Source: JANLVI01 sp031363915 (GTDB lineage: Bacteria; Vulcanimicrobiota; Vulcanimicrobiia; Vulcanimicrobiales; Vulcanimicrobiaceae). From it: a stretch of DNA of 64,000 nucleotides. The notes under the pieces are model-generated. The model saw only the letters and a list, made by a program, of their open reading frames with translations, had not been told where the DNA came from and made no database searches. The DNA is taken from contig JANLVI010000015.1 of assembly GCA_031363915.1 (NCBI GenBank), positions 1-64,000 of the forward strand. The letters run 5' to 3'. Made by a program: the position numbers and the translations under genes. Of the stretch, positions 24,263 through 33,467 are shown piece by piece (the stretch's first letter is position 1; every line of letters starts with the position of its first letter).

Positions 24263-26140
24263 TCAACTCTGCGCGGCAGGTTTGGGCGCGGCGCGACGGC
24301 GACGACGGCGTCCGCGGGTCGGCACTCCCGTTGCTGCTGCTGCTGCGGCCGTGTTGGCGGCGGCGTGCACTTTATTGTTGGGCGTGCGACCACGCTTGCG
24401 TTTGCGGCCACGCGTGCCTTTTTGCGGTGCAGCGGGCACCGCAAATGCCTCGCCGCTGGCAAGCTTGGTCTCCACGGCCGCGAGCGCTTCGGGGAGCGTG
24501 CGGGCTTTGGCGATCTCGCGCGCGGGTGCGGTCCCGGTTGCCATCATCGCGACGAATTCATCGTTCTTGCGTGCGATATCGACTTGGGTCGATTCTTCGG
24601 TGATCGTACGCGGATCGGCATCGAGAATCCGCAGGGCAAAGGCGTCGGCGTCGGCGGTCGGCGCGATGCGCTTCGCTTCGATCACGAACTGCGCGAATTT
24701 TTTCGCAAAATCCGGGATGAGCTTGCCTTTTTTGTCGCGTGCCGTGCGGATCGGCGGACGTTCGAGTCGCCAATGCTCCGCCGTAATCATCTTCCACGTC
24801 GCGGGCTGTTCGTTCCGGGCGCGCGCGTCGGCGAACGAATCGAGTTCGATGAGTGCCGCTTCGATTTGCTCTGCGTTGCGCACGCGTGCCGCCGTGCGCG
24901 GATCGCGCCGGTAGAGTTCTTCGTACTTATCGGCGACTTGCGAGACGGGCCGGCCCTGCGCGTCGATCTGTGGGGGCAATCCCCAGAGCGAAGGGAGCGT
25001 GACGATCGAGTGCCGGTGCGCCTGGTCGACCATGTCGAGGATGATCGCAAACGGCTTCGCGCTCGTGCCGATCAAGTTGCGGCGTTGGTCGCTCGTCTCG
25101 AGGACCGAGAGCGAGCGCGCGATCTCATCGACGGGACGTAATCCACGGCCGGTAATCTGCGTGTAGAGCGTGGTCGATTTCGTCGGTCGCGCGTTGATGA
25201 CGACTTGAATCGAAGGCACATCGAAGCCCTCGAGATAGAGTCCGCAGTTCACGAGCACGTCGCAGCGGTCGCGTCGGAAATCCTCGACGATCCGCTCGCG
25301 CTCGTCTTTGGGCGTCTCGCCGCTGGCGAACGCCGCCGCGATCCCCGCCTCGATAAATATCCGGTGTACGTCTTTTGCGTGTTCGACGGAGGCGGTGAAG
25401 ATCAGCGCTTTGAGATTGGGCGTGTGCTGCCGATAGGCATCGACGATGAGCTGATTGCGATCTTTCGTATTGACCACGGCCGCAAGCGCACCGAGCACGA
25501 AGTCGCCGCCGCGCGAGGTCACGCCGTCGAGATCGGTCTTGGTGGCGACGGCGAAGCTGCGCACCGGGACGAGGTAGCCCGCGTCGATCGCCACGCGCGA
25601 GTCGACGGTGTAGACGATGTCGTGAAAGATATCGACGAGGCGCACGCCGTCGCCGCGGTTCGGTGTTGCCGTAAAGCCGAGCAGCATCGCATCGGGGCGC
25701 GCTTCGTTGATCGCATCGACGATCGCGCGATAGGTCGGAGCGGCGGCGTGGTGCGCTTCGTCGATTACGAAGAGCGCGATGCGTCGGCCGAAGCGCGTGA
25801 TGAACTCTTTGAGGCGTTTGTTCGCAAGCGTCTGCACGGTGGCAACGACGATGCTGCACTCTTCCGATGCGCGCGAACTCGCCTTCTCCACACCGATGAG
25901 GGCATCGGGGTTGGCGTCGCGCATCTTCTCGACGGTCTGCTGGATCAGCTCGTCGCGGTGGGCGATGACCAGGGTAACGTCATTCGACCGCAACTTCAAA
26001 AGCTGCGGGAGCGTAGCGATCAACACAGTTTTGCCGAGCCCGGTCGCAAGTGACACGAGCTGGGCTCTTATCCCGCGCTCTCGGGCCTCAAGGATCGCTT
26101 CTTGGGCCGCGAGCTGATACGGGCGGAGGCGAGGAGCCAT
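24263..26140 (-). CDS. DEAD/DEAH-box helicase (SF2, type III restriction-like)
   Basis: 625-residue superfamily 2 helicase: N-terminal RPYQLAAQEAI Q-like motif, Walker A ATGLGKT, AHRDELI motif Ia, DEAH box, TATP motif III, then the C-terminal helicase domain with QITGRGLRP motif VI. A middle-to-C-terminal region of about 200 residues is not recognised. The extreme C-terminus is a low-complexity basic/Ala tail with KRKRGRTP and RGRRRRRR, probably RNA or DNA binding. No methyltransferase or nuclease gene sits next to it, so it is not obviously part of a restriction system. It lies head-to-head with the GGDEF gene, 106 bases apart. Confidence 0.88.
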   Translation of the reverse strand: MAPRLRPYQLAAQEAILEARERGIRAQLVSLATGLGKTVLIATLPQLLKLRSNDVTLVIAHRDELIQQTVEKMRDANPDALIGVEKASSRASEECSIVVATVQTLANKRLKEFITRFGRRIALFVIDEAHHAAAPTYRAIVDAINEARPDAMLLGFTATPNRGDGVRLVDIFHDIVYTVDSRVAIDAGYLVPVRSFAVATKTDLDGVTSRGGDFVLGALAAVVNTKDRNQLIVDAYRQHTPNLKALIFTASVEHAKDVHRIFIEAGIAAAFASGETPKDERERIVEDFRRDRCDVLVNCGLYLEGFDVPSIQVVINARPTKSTTLYTQITGRGLRPVDEIARSLSVLETSDQRRNLIGTSAKPFAIILDMVDQAHRHSIVTLPSLWGLPPQIDAQGRPVSQVADKYEELYRRDPRTAARVRNAEQIEAALIELDSFADARARNEQPATWKMITAEHWRLERPPIRTARDKKGKLIPDFAKKFAQFVIEAKRIAPTADADAFALRILDADPRTITEESTQVDIARKNDEFVAMMATGTAPAREIAKARTLPEALAAVETKLASGEAFAVPAAPQKGTRGRKRKRGRTPNNKVHAAANTAAAAAATGVPTRGRRRRRRAAPKPAAQS

Positions 26141-26246
26141 CGATCCTCAGTATACGACATGGCCGCAAGCACTTCAGTCTACTCGCCGAGATTTTTCCAA
26201 AGAGGAGGTTCCCTCCGGTCCGCTCCTCTCAAGCTCGGCTGCCTAC

Positions 26247-27455
26247 GTGCCGACGCGTACTGGAGTGAAAGACCGGTACCTGCTCGCGCTCGGAGTGCTC
26301 CTTGCGTACGCTTTTGCGTCGTATTTTGTGCTGCGCGACGCGGTCATATTGCAGAGCGCCCGGGCTCAGGTCGTCACCATTAGCGGGCGGCAGCGGATGC
26401 TCTCCCAGCAGATCGTGATGTATTCCGATGCGCTCGCGACACAGCCCGAGAGCGCCAAGAAGCGCGACGCACGCCTCGGGCTGATGTCGGTCGTGGCGCT
26501 TTTTCGCGATACGCACCAGCAACTCTCGACCGGCGATCCCAAGGTCAACCCGCCGGGCTGGCCAACCGCTGAGGTCAAGCAACTCTACTTCGGTCAGCTC
26601 GGGCTCGATAAGCAGGTCCGACAGTACGTGGCGCATGCCGAGGCGATCGCGAGCCGGCCGGATGCGCGCTTGCGCTACGACGATCCGGACCTCGCCTACA
26701 TCCTTAACCAGGGTCCGAAGACGATGCTCAAGTCGCTCGATGCCGTCGCCGTCACGTATCTTAAAGAGGGCCGCCAGTCGATTGCGACCTTCCAATTTCT
26801 GGAAATCGCAACGATCCTCTTCGCGGTCTTCACGCTCGTCGGCGTCTGGTTCTGGATCCTCGAGCCGCAAGAGAAAGAGTTGCTCCGGCGCGCCGAGTTG
26901 ATCCGGCTCGACGCTGAGCGCTACGCGTTTCTTGCCGCGCACGATTCGCTTACGGGCCTGCTCAATCGCGGCGGCTTTCGCGATGCGACCGCGACGCTGA
27001 TTTCCAATGCCAACAGCGGCGAGCCGGCGGCGTTCGTGCTCATCGATCTGGATCGGTTTAAAGAGATCAACGATACGCTCGGACATCCCGTCGGCGATCA
27101 GGTCCTTGTCGAGGTCGCCGCGCGGCTGCGCGCGACGGCGCGCGAGCACGACTTCATCGCGCGGTTGGGCGGTGACGAATTCGCCATCGTCTGCCCGGGA
27201 ATCGGCGATGAGAAAACGGTGCTCGCGCTCGGGCTGCGGCTCGTTGCGGCGCTTGCCGAACCGATCATTGCGGGGCCGCCGTCTAGCGCGAAGGTCGGCG
27301 GCAGCATCGGTGTGGCCTTCGCGCCGCTGCACGGCACGACGTTTGATGAAGTGTTCGCGCACGCCGACCGGGCGATGTACGCCGCGAAAGCCGCCGGCCG
27401 CAACTGCGTGCGGATATTCCGGCCGATCGGCGGGACGATTTCCGTTACGTCGTAG
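26247..27455 (+). CDS. Membrane diguanylate cyclase with PilJ-like sensor
   Basis: 402 residues: TM helix 1 (about 10-30), a periplasmic PilJ/type IV pili-like sensor segment with SGRQRMLSQQ, TM helix 2 (about 184-206) and a GGDEF domain. The active site GGDEF is at 308-312, and an RxxD inhibitory site (REHD, 299-302) lies five residues before it, so product inhibition is expected. No EAL domain. Makes c-di-GMP from two GTP. The start could be GTG 26247 or GTG 26265; neither has a good Shine-Dalgarno. It precedes the mdc operon by 67 bases on the same strand, so a shared transcript is possible. Confidence 0.92.
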   Translation: MPTRTGVKDRYLLALGVLLAYAFASYFVLRDAVILQSARAQVVTISGRQRMLSQQIVMYSDALATQPESAKKRDARLGLMSVVALFRDTHQQLSTGDPKVNPPGWPTAEVKQLYFGQLGLDKQVRQYVAHAEAIASRPDARLRYDDPDLAYILNQGPKTMLKSLDAVAVTYLKEGRQSIATFQFLEIATILFAVFTLVGVWFWILEPQEKELLRRAELIRLDAERYAFLAAHDSLTGLLNRGGFRDATATLISNANSGEPAAFVLIDLDRFKEINDTLGHPVGDQVLVEVAARLRATAREHDFIARLGGDEFAIVCPGIGDEKTVLALGLRLVAALAEPIIAGPPSSAKVGGSIGVAFAPLHGTTFDEVFAHADRAMYAAKAAGRNCVRIFRPIGGTISVTS

Positions 27456-27522
27456 ACGTCGCGTTCGAATGCTGCTTCGCTCGCGTGATAGGGCTCGGGT
27501 GTCGTGCCGCGAAGGCGCGCGA

Positions 27523-29175
27523 ATGATCTCCGAGTCGGCATCTGCCGATCGCTGGACGCAGCGCCGCACGCGCAAAGCCGCTCGCCTCGCGCGTGCCGCG
27601 TCGTACGTTCGCGACGGCCGTTTCGTAGCTGGTGACGCCGTCGCGCTGCTCGAAGCGATCCTCGAACCGGGCGATCGCGTATGCGTCGAGGGCAACAATC
27701 AAAAACAGGCCGACTTTCTCTCGCGCTCGCTCGCTCGCGTCGACGCCGCGAAGATTCACGATCTGCATTTGCTGATCTCCGTGCTCGGACGGCCCGAACA
27801 CATCGACCTCTTCGAACGCGGCATCGCCAAGCGCGTGGACTTCTCATTTTCGGGTCCGCAGAGTCTGCGGCTCGCGCAACTCGTCGCCGATCGGAAAGTC
27901 CAGATCGGCGCGATCCACACCTATCTCGAATTGTTCGCACGCTACTTCGTCGATCTAACGCCGCAGATCGCGCTCGTCGCCGCCGACGCCGCCGATTCTG
28001 TCGGGAACCTCTATACGGGCGCGAACACCGAAGAGACGCCGACGATCGTCGAGGCGACGGCCTTTCGCGACGGGATCGTCATCGCACAAGTCAACGAACT
28101 GCGCGAGACTCTCCCGCGCGTCGACATCCCGGGATCGTGGATCGATCTCGTCGTCCTCGCCGACCGGCCGTACGCGATCGAACCGCTCTTTACGCGCGAT
28201 CCTGAACAAATCGATGACGTGCAAGTGCTCATGGCGATGCTCGTCATTCGCGGCGTGTACGAAAAACATCGGATCGCGCGCCTCAACCATGGGATCGGTT
28301 TCGATACCGCGGCGATCGAACTGCTGCTGCCGACGTATGGTGAGTCGCTTGGGCTACGCGGGAAAATTTGCACGCACTGGGCGCTCAACCCGCACCCGAC
28401 GCTGATCCCGGCGATCGAGCGCGGCTGGGTCGAAAGCGTGCACTGTTTTGGCGGCGAGCTCGGCATGGAACGGTACGTCGCCGCGCGGTCCGATATTTTC
28501 TTCACGGGTCACGACGGGTCGCTGCGCAGCAATCGCGCCGTGGCACAAACGGCGGGGATGTATGCGAACGACTGCTTCGTCGGATCGACCTTGCAGATCG
28601 ATCGCGACGCGAACTCTTCGACGGCGACGCTCGGACGGATCGCCGGTTTCGGCGGCGCGCCTAATTTGGGCAGCGACCCGCACGGCCGACGGCATCCCAC
28701 CCCGACGTGGCTCGAAATGGCCAGCGGCGATGCGGAGATTCGGCGTGGGCGCAAAGTCGTCGTTCAGTTGGTGGAGACGTTTCGCGAAAGCGGCGTGCCG
28801 ACGTTCGTCGAGCGTCTCGATGCCGTCGACCTCGCGCGCTCGGCGAATCTCGAGCTTCCGCCGGTCATGATCTACGGTGACGACGTTACGCACGTCGTCA
28901 CCGAAGAGGGCATCGCGTATCTGTATAAAGCAGAGAACGTCGATGACCGACGTGCGGCGCTTGCGGCGATCGCGGGCGTGACGCCGGTCGGGATGCTGCG
29001 CGATCGTGATCGCACGGCGGCGCTGCGGCGCTCGGGCGTCGTCGCATATCCCGAAGATCTCGGTGTGCGGCGAACCGATGCCTCGCGCTCGCTGCTCGCG
29101 GCGCGCACCATGCGCGACTTGGTCGAATGGTCCGGCGGACTCTACGAACCACCCGCGCGGTTTCGGAGCTGGTGA
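27523..29175 (+). CDS. mdcA: Malonate decarboxylase, alpha subunit (acetyl-ACP:malonate ACP transferase)
   Basis: 550 residues, the usual MdcA length. Recognisable family blocks: VCVEGNNQKQADFL, HDLHLLISVLGRPEH, ELFARYFVDL, NTEETPTI, the KICTHWALNPHPTLIPAI stretch, and FTGHDGSLRSNR. It swaps acetyl for malonyl on the acyl carrier subunit, the first step of biotin-independent malonate decarboxylation to acetate and CO2 (established). The ATG at 27523 is preferred because upstream in-frame sequence is antisense-like to the GGDEF gene end. mdcC starts 2 bases after its stop. Confidence 0.96.
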   Translation: MISESASADRWTQRRTRKAARLARAASYVRDGRFVAGDAVALLEAILEPGDRVCVEGNNQKQADFLSRSLARVDAAKIHDLHLLISVLGRPEHIDLFERGIAKRVDFSFSGPQSLRLAQLVADRKVQIGAIHTYLELFARYFVDLTPQIALVAADAADSVGNLYTGANTEETPTIVEATAFRDGIVIAQVNELRETLPRVDIPGSWIDLVVLADRPYAIEPLFTRDPEQIDDVQVLMAMLVIRGVYEKHRIARLNHGIGFDTAAIELLLPTYGESLGLRGKICTHWALNPHPTLIPAIERGWVESVHCFGGELGMERYVAARSDIFFTGHDGSLRSNRAVAQTAGMYANDCFVGSTLQIDRDANSSTATLGRIAGFGGAPNLGSDPHGRRHPTPTWLEMASGDAEIRRGRKVVVQLVETFRESGVPTFVERLDAVDLARSANLELPPVMIYGDDVTHVVTEEGIAYLYKAENVDDRRAALAAIAGVTPVGMLRDRDRTAALRRSGVVAYPEDLGVRRTDASRSLLAARTMRDLVEWSGGLYEPPARFRSW

Positions 29176-29176
29176 G

Positions 29177-29470
29177 ATGATCGAGACGTTGGAAATCGTC
29201 CGCGAGGGCGGCGTGCCGATCGCGCGTCGCGCGCACATCGGCGTCGTCGCATCGGGGAACTGCGAGCTCTTGATCGAGCCGACGAGCGACGCGCGCGCGA
29301 CCGTCCTCATTCGCACGAGCGTGCGCGGCTATGAGGGAGCGTGGCGCGCCGTTATCGAGCGCTTCTTCGAGCGGCATCCGATCGCGGCGCGCATCGAGAT
29401 CGACGACTTCGGTGCGACACCCGCCGTGGTCGCGCTGCGGTTGGAGCAAGCGCTCGAGGCCGCGACATGA
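29177..29470 (+). CDS. mdcC: Malonate decarboxylase acyl carrier subunit (delta)
   Basis: 97 residues matching MdcC: HIGVVASGNCELLIEP, where the Ser of ASG is the expected attachment site of the 2'-(5''-phosphoribosyl)-3'-dephospho-CoA group, and ERHPIAARIEIDDFGATP near the end. It carries the acetyl/malonyl thioester between subunits. The mdcD ATG lies within its stop (ATGA, 29467-29470), indicating coupled translation. Confidence 0.95.
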   Translation: MIETLEIVREGGVPIARRAHIGVVASGNCELLIEPTSDARATVLIRTSVRGYEGAWRAVIERFFERHPIAARIEIDDFGATPAVVALRLEQALEAAT

Positions 29471-30270
29471 TCGCGCGGACGAGTTTCGCCGAACTCGAAG
29501 CGCGCGAACGCGTGCGCTTGCTGCTCGATCCCCAGACGTTTCGCGAGTTGATCGATCCGTTCGAGCGCGTGCGCTCGCCGTATCTTGCCGAACAAAACGT
29601 CGTCGCGCAAAGCGATGATGGCGTCGTCGTCGGACGCGGCACGATCGACGGCGCGAGTGCGGTCATCGTCGCAACCGACGGCCGGTATCTTGGCGGTTCT
29701 ATCGGCGAAATCGGCGGTGCGAAGATTGCGGGTGCTCTGGAGTGCGCGGCCGACGCCTGCGCGCGCGGCACGCTCACACGCGCGGCGATCGTCTTCGACT
29801 CCGGCGGCATCCGCCTGCAAGAAGCGAACCTCGGCATTCTTGCGATCGCCGAGATTTGCGATGCGATCGTGGCACTGCGCGCATACACGCCCGTGGTCGC
29901 GATCGTGGCGGGTCGCGTCGGCGTGTACGGCGGGATGGGGATCGCAGCGTCGCTCTGCAGTGCGGCGATCGTGAGCGAAGGTGCGCGCTGGGGACTCAAC
30001 GGCCCCGATGTCGTGGAAGAAGAAGCTGGCCTGGCGGAACTCGACGCCCGCGACCGGCCGCTCGTGTGGCGCGCGACCGGCGGACGACGGCGCCACGCGC
30101 AGGGTCAGGCGACGACGCTCGTCCCCGACGACGTCGTTGCGATTCGAATCGCACTGCGCGCGCTCACGGCGCGCGGTCCGCACGCGCATCGTATCGTGCC
30201 CGATGTTTCGATCGATCCTACGCTCGAACTTCCCGCGTTCGATCTCGCGCTGCGCGAGCGGTACCCATGA
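29467..30270 (+). CDS. mdcD: Malonate decarboxylase, beta subunit
   Basis: 267 residues with a crotonase-like carboxyltransferase fold. Seen: SFAELEARERVRLLLDP, VVVGRGTIDG, GGSIGEIGGAKIAGAL, FDSGGIRLQEANLG and GGMGIAASLC. With MdcE it decarboxylates malonyl-S-ACP to acetyl-S-ACP. It overlaps mdcC and mdcE by 4 bases at either end (ATGA junctions). Confidence 0.95.
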   Translation: MIARTSFAELEARERVRLLLDPQTFRELIDPFERVRSPYLAEQNVVAQSDDGVVVGRGTIDGASAVIVATDGRYLGGSIGEIGGAKIAGALECAADACARGTLTRAAIVFDSGGIRLQEANLGILAIAEICDAIVALRAYTPVVAIVAGRVGVYGGMGIAASLCSAAIVSEGARWGLNGPDVVEEEAGLAELDARDRPLVWRATGGRRRHAQGQATTLVPDDVVAIRIALRALTARGPHAHRIVPDVSIDPTLELPAFDLALRERYP

Positions 30271-31049
30271 GTCGTGGGATGGTGTGGTTCGATGCCTTGA
30301 GCGCGGGGGCGGCCGCTCGCGCCGATATGCCGCCGTCGGTGCGCGTTGCCGATGGTTCGATCGGCGATCGCGCCGTGCGGTTGATCGCCGTCGTGCCCGA
30401 TTCGCAGAATCGTTTCAGACGTGCACGTTCGGGCGAGCTCGGCATCGATGAGGGTCTCGCGGTCGCACGCGCCGTCGACGCCGCGCCCGGTGCGATCGTC
30501 GCGATCGTGGACGTTCCCGGTCAAGCGTTCGGCCTGCGCGAAGAGATGCTCGGGATCCATCGCGCGCTCGCCGCTGCTGTTGATGCGTACGCACGCAAAC
30601 GCCGGGCCGGGCACACCGTGCTCGCGCTCGTCGTCGGACGCGCGATCTCCGGTGCGTTTCTCGCGCACGGACTTCAGGCGAACTGGATCGGCGCGCTGCG
30701 AGATCCGGGGATCGAAGTGCACGTGATGTCGGAGCCTTCGGTCGCGCGCGTCACACGCATGACGCGTGAGGAGATCACCCGAATCGCCGCGCTCGTTCCG
30801 GCGACGGCGCGCGACATCGAACGCTTCGCGAGCCTCGGCGCTGTCGACCGGCTCTTCGACGTCGCCGATCCCGAGCGGCCAAGTGAGGCGGAGCTCGCAC
30901 TCGTTTGCAGCTCGCTCGGCGTAGCGCTCGACGATCCGCAGGTTGCCCGGCGCACGCCGCGAGCGCGACTCGATGCACCGGCAGCGGTGGTGACGCGCGC
31001 GCTCTCCCGCGATGTTCGCGCGCGGCTGCGCGCGGCATGGGACGTGTGA
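30267..31049 (+). CDS. mdcE: Malonate decarboxylase, gamma subunit
   Basis: 260 residues matching MdcE, the co-decarboxylase of MdcD: AIVDVPGQAFGLREEMLGIH, VVGRAISGAFLAHGLQAN and MSEPSVARVTRMT. The ATG at 30267 sits in the mdcD stop. The next gene, mdcG, begins immediately after its TGA. Confidence 0.94.
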   Translation: MSRGMVWFDALSAGAAARADMPPSVRVADGSIGDRAVRLIAVVPDSQNRFRRARSGELGIDEGLAVARAVDAAPGAIVAIVDVPGQAFGLREEMLGIHRALAAAVDAYARKRRAGHTVLALVVGRAISGAFLAHGLQANWIGALRDPGIEVHVMSEPSVARVTRMTREEITRIAALVPATARDIERFASLGAVDRLFDVADPERPSEAELALVCSSLGVALDDPQVARRTPRARLDAPAAVVTRALSRDVRARLRAAWDV

Positions 31050-31643
31050 ATGCGTCCGCACGACCTAGTCGCACTCGATCCGGATGCGATCCGCTCGATC
31101 GAGGATCCGGAGATTCGCGCGGAACTCGAACGCGTGCCGTGGGCGGTCGTTCGGCGGCTGTGCTGCGAGCGTGAATTCGTCGCGATCGGCGTGCGCGGTC
31201 CGACGCGCCCGCAGCGCTGGCCGCTCGTCGTCCCCCGTACGGCAATCGGCACGTGCATCGCGCCGGAGGCGCTCGCTTCGATCGTCGCAACGCGCGATCT
31301 CCCCGCATTCGCTGCGCTCGCATCGGTTCGCTTGGCGGCAGCATCGCTTGGCATGCGCTGGGGACCGGCCGGAAGCGTCGGCTTCGAACTCGCAACGGGC
31401 GCGCCGGTCGTCCACGCGCAGAGCGATTGCGATATCGTCGTTCGGGGCGCGTCGCTTGCGTACGATGCCTTTGCGGGTTTCGCGCGTGCGCTGGCCGGAA
31501 GTGCCGTTCGCATCGACGTGCAGATCGAATTCGGCGACTGCGGCATCGCGCTCGATGAATACCTCTCCTCGGGCGAGCGCGTAATGGCAAAAACGCCGAA
31601 TGGTCCGCAATTGCTCGCACGCGCGGAGCTGGACGTCGCGTGA
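31050..31643 (+). CDS. mdcG: Phosphoribosyl-dephospho-CoA transferase (holo-ACP synthase of malonate decarboxylase)
   Basis: 197 residues. It starts RPHDLVALDP, has GPAGSVGFELATG, and SDCDIVV, which matches the paired Asp (SDLDLL) nucleotide-binding motif of MdcG/CitX. It loads the prosthetic group made by MdcB onto MdcC. At 197 residues it is close to the usual length. The position in the operon makes the assignment firm; sequence similarity is weaker than for the other subunits. Confidence 0.88.
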   Translation: MRPHDLVALDPDAIRSIEDPEIRAELERVPWAVVRRLCCEREFVAIGVRGPTRPQRWPLVVPRTAIGTCIAPEALASIVATRDLPAFAALASVRLAAASLGMRWGPAGSVGFELATGAPVVHAQSDCDIVVRGASLAYDAFAGFARALAGSAVRIDVQIEFGDCGIALDEYLSSGERVMAKTPNGPQLLARAELDVA

Positions 31644-32401
31644 GAGCGGCCACGGCGGCGTTGCTCGCCGAACTCGATCTCACGCCGAAGCCGGGCCTCG
31701 TCGATCGCGAACATTGTGGCGCGCATCGCGATATGGACGCGCAGCGCATGGAAGCGGGTGCACTCGCACTCGATGAGACGTTCGCTGCGCTCGAATGCAT
31801 CGGTCGTGAGGCGCGCACGCTCTCGCGTGCGCTGCGTGAAGAAGTCGGCGCGATCGCGCGCGCCGGTGAGCGCGCGATGCTGCGCGCAACGGGCGGCGTC
31901 AACACGCATCGTGGCGCGCTTTGGTCACTCGGACTCTTGACGACGGCAGGCTCGCTCAGTGGGGCGATGTCGGCGTCTGAGATTGCGGCGCGCGCCGCGC
32001 GGCTTGCACGGATCGCGGATCGGTTTGTGCCGCCGTTTGCGTCGAACGGCGCGAACATCGAACGCAGGTACGGCGTTCGCGGTGCGCGCGGCGAAGCCGA
32101 AGCCGGTTTTCCTGCCGCGGTGAATATCGCACTGCCGATTTTGCGCGCGGGTGGTCCGCGATCCGCGGCGAATGCGCTCCTCGCCGTGATTGCCAACATC
32201 GACGATACGTGCGTTCTACATCGTGGCGGACCGCGCGGTTTATATCTCGTCCGAGTCGGCGCGCGTAGCGCGCTCGCTCATGGTAACGATCGTGCGCTCC
32301 GTTCGTTCGATCGCGCGCTGGTCGCGCGCGGTCTCTCGCCGGGCGGAAGCGCGGACGTGCTTGCCGCCGCGCTCTATCTTGCGCATCACGCTCCGGCGTG
32401 A
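31640..32401 (+). CDS. mdcB: Triphosphoribosyl-dephospho-CoA synthase
   Basis: 253 residues starting at GTG 31640, overlapping the mdcG stop. Family marks: LTPKPGLVDREHCGAHRDMD near residues 14-33 and ATGGVNTHRGALWSLG, as in MdcB and CitG. It makes 2'-(5''-triphosphoribosyl)-3'-dephospho-CoA from ATP and dephospho-CoA. The mdcH GTG lies inside its stop (GTGA). Confidence 0.94.
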   Translation: MRAATAALLAELDLTPKPGLVDREHCGAHRDMDAQRMEAGALALDETFAALECIGREARTLSRALREEVGAIARAGERAMLRATGGVNTHRGALWSLGLLTTAGSLSGAMSASEIAARAARLARIADRFVPPFASNGANIERRYGVRGARGEAEAGFPAAVNIALPILRAGGPRSAANALLAVIANIDDTCVLHRGGPRGLYLVRVGARSALAHGNDRALRSFDRALVARGLSPGGSADVLAAALYLAHHAPA

Positions 32402-33324
32402 TTGCGTTTCTCTTTCCCGGTCAAGGTTCGCAAGACGCAGGTATGGCCGTCCGCGCTGCGAGCGCGAACTTCGATCGCGTCCTCGCCGAGGCATCGACGG
32501 AACTGGGTTGGGATCTCGAACATCGCTTGTCTGACCCGGCCTTTATCGAAACCGCACTCGGCGCGCAACTCGGGCTCTTGTGCGTCGGTGTCGCCTCGGC
32601 CCGCGATCTCGTGGATGCGGGAATCCGCCCCGATTGGGTCGCGGGTCATTCGGTCGGTGCGTATGCAGCTGCCGTCGCCTCGAGTTCGCTTGCACTCGAT
32701 CGCGCAGTCCGCATCGTCGAAAGCCGGGCGACACTTATGTCGCACGCGATTCGCCCGGGATACGGTATGGCGGTGGTCGTCGGGCTCGATGTTGCCGCGG
32801 TCGATACGCTGGCGGCCGACGTGAGTACGCCGACCGATCCGGTGTATCGTGCGAACGTTAACGGACCGCGCCAAGTCGTGCTCTCCGGTGCGCGTGCCGC
32901 TCTTGCACGCGCGTGCGAAATCGCACTCACACGCGGTGCGCGTACGGCCCGGCTGCTCAACGTCGCGAATCCCTCGCACTGCGCGTTGATGGAGCCGGTC
33001 GAAGTCGGTTTACGCGCGCTGTACGGCGACGAACATTTCGCGCACCCGACGATCCCGTTTGCCGGTAACATCTCCGGGCGGCTCTTCCGGGATGCAAATT
33101 CTGTGCGTGACGATCTGCTCGGAAACGTCGCGCGCCCGGTGCGCTGGGATCTCGTCGCCGAGGGATTGTATGAAGCAGGAGCCCGGCTCTTCATCGAGAT
33201 GCGGCCGGGCCGCGTGCTGCGCGACCTTGCCGAAGCGCACTTTCCCGATGCGCGTGCCGTCTCGCTCGACGAGGGACTTGCAAGCGTCGAAGCACTCTTC
33301 GCGCGCATGTTGCGCGACGCGTAG
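32398..33324 (+). CDS. mdcH: Malonyl-CoA:ACP transacylase of malonate decarboxylase (epsilon)
   Basis: 308 residues with the FabD-like fold: IAFLFPGQGSQ, catalytic GHSVGAYAAA serine, NVANPSHCALM with the catalytic His, and GNISGRL. MdcH primes the acyl carrier subunit with malonyl (established for Pseudomonas and Acinetobacter). GTG start overlapping mdcB. It is the last gene of the operon; no transporter (mdcLM, mdcF or madLM) and no LysR gene follows. Confidence 0.93.
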   Translation: MIAFLFPGQGSQDAGMAVRAASANFDRVLAEASTELGWDLEHRLSDPAFIETALGAQLGLLCVGVASARDLVDAGIRPDWVAGHSVGAYAAAVASSSLALDRAVRIVESRATLMSHAIRPGYGMAVVVGLDVAAVDTLAADVSTPTDPVYRANVNGPRQVVLSGARAALARACEIALTRGARTARLLNVANPSHCALMEPVEVGLRALYGDEHFAHPTIPFAGNISGRLFRDANSVRDDLLGNVARPVRWDLVAEGLYEAGARLFIEMRPGRVLRDLAEAHFPDARAVSLDEGLASVEALFARMLRDA

Positions 33325-33467
33325 GAACCAGGTTGCAAGCTACCGAGCGCTCCCTGCCAGTGTGATGCGACCCGCTCTTCGGTCGAGACATTTGGTTTCT
33401 GCGTAACGTTGGTCGTAAGCGGGCACGATCGAAAGGTCGGTGGCCTTAGCGCTACGAGGAGAACAAC

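Noticed and set aside
26141..26246. Possible c-di-GMP riboswitch or leader upstream of the GGDEF gene
   Set aside because: GAGGAG...CTCCTC can pair weakly, but no GEMM-type conserved bases were seen.
26229..27698. Long reverse-strand open frame of 489 codons opposite the GGDEF gene
   Set aside because: Arg/Asp-rich shadow of a GC-rich gene; the opposite strand has unmistakable PilJ-GGDEF motifs.
30775..32199. Reverse-strand open frame of 474 codons opposite mdcE-mdcB
   Set aside because: Low-complexity Arg/Ser/Ala shadow; the forward strand encodes recognised mdc genes with coupled starts.
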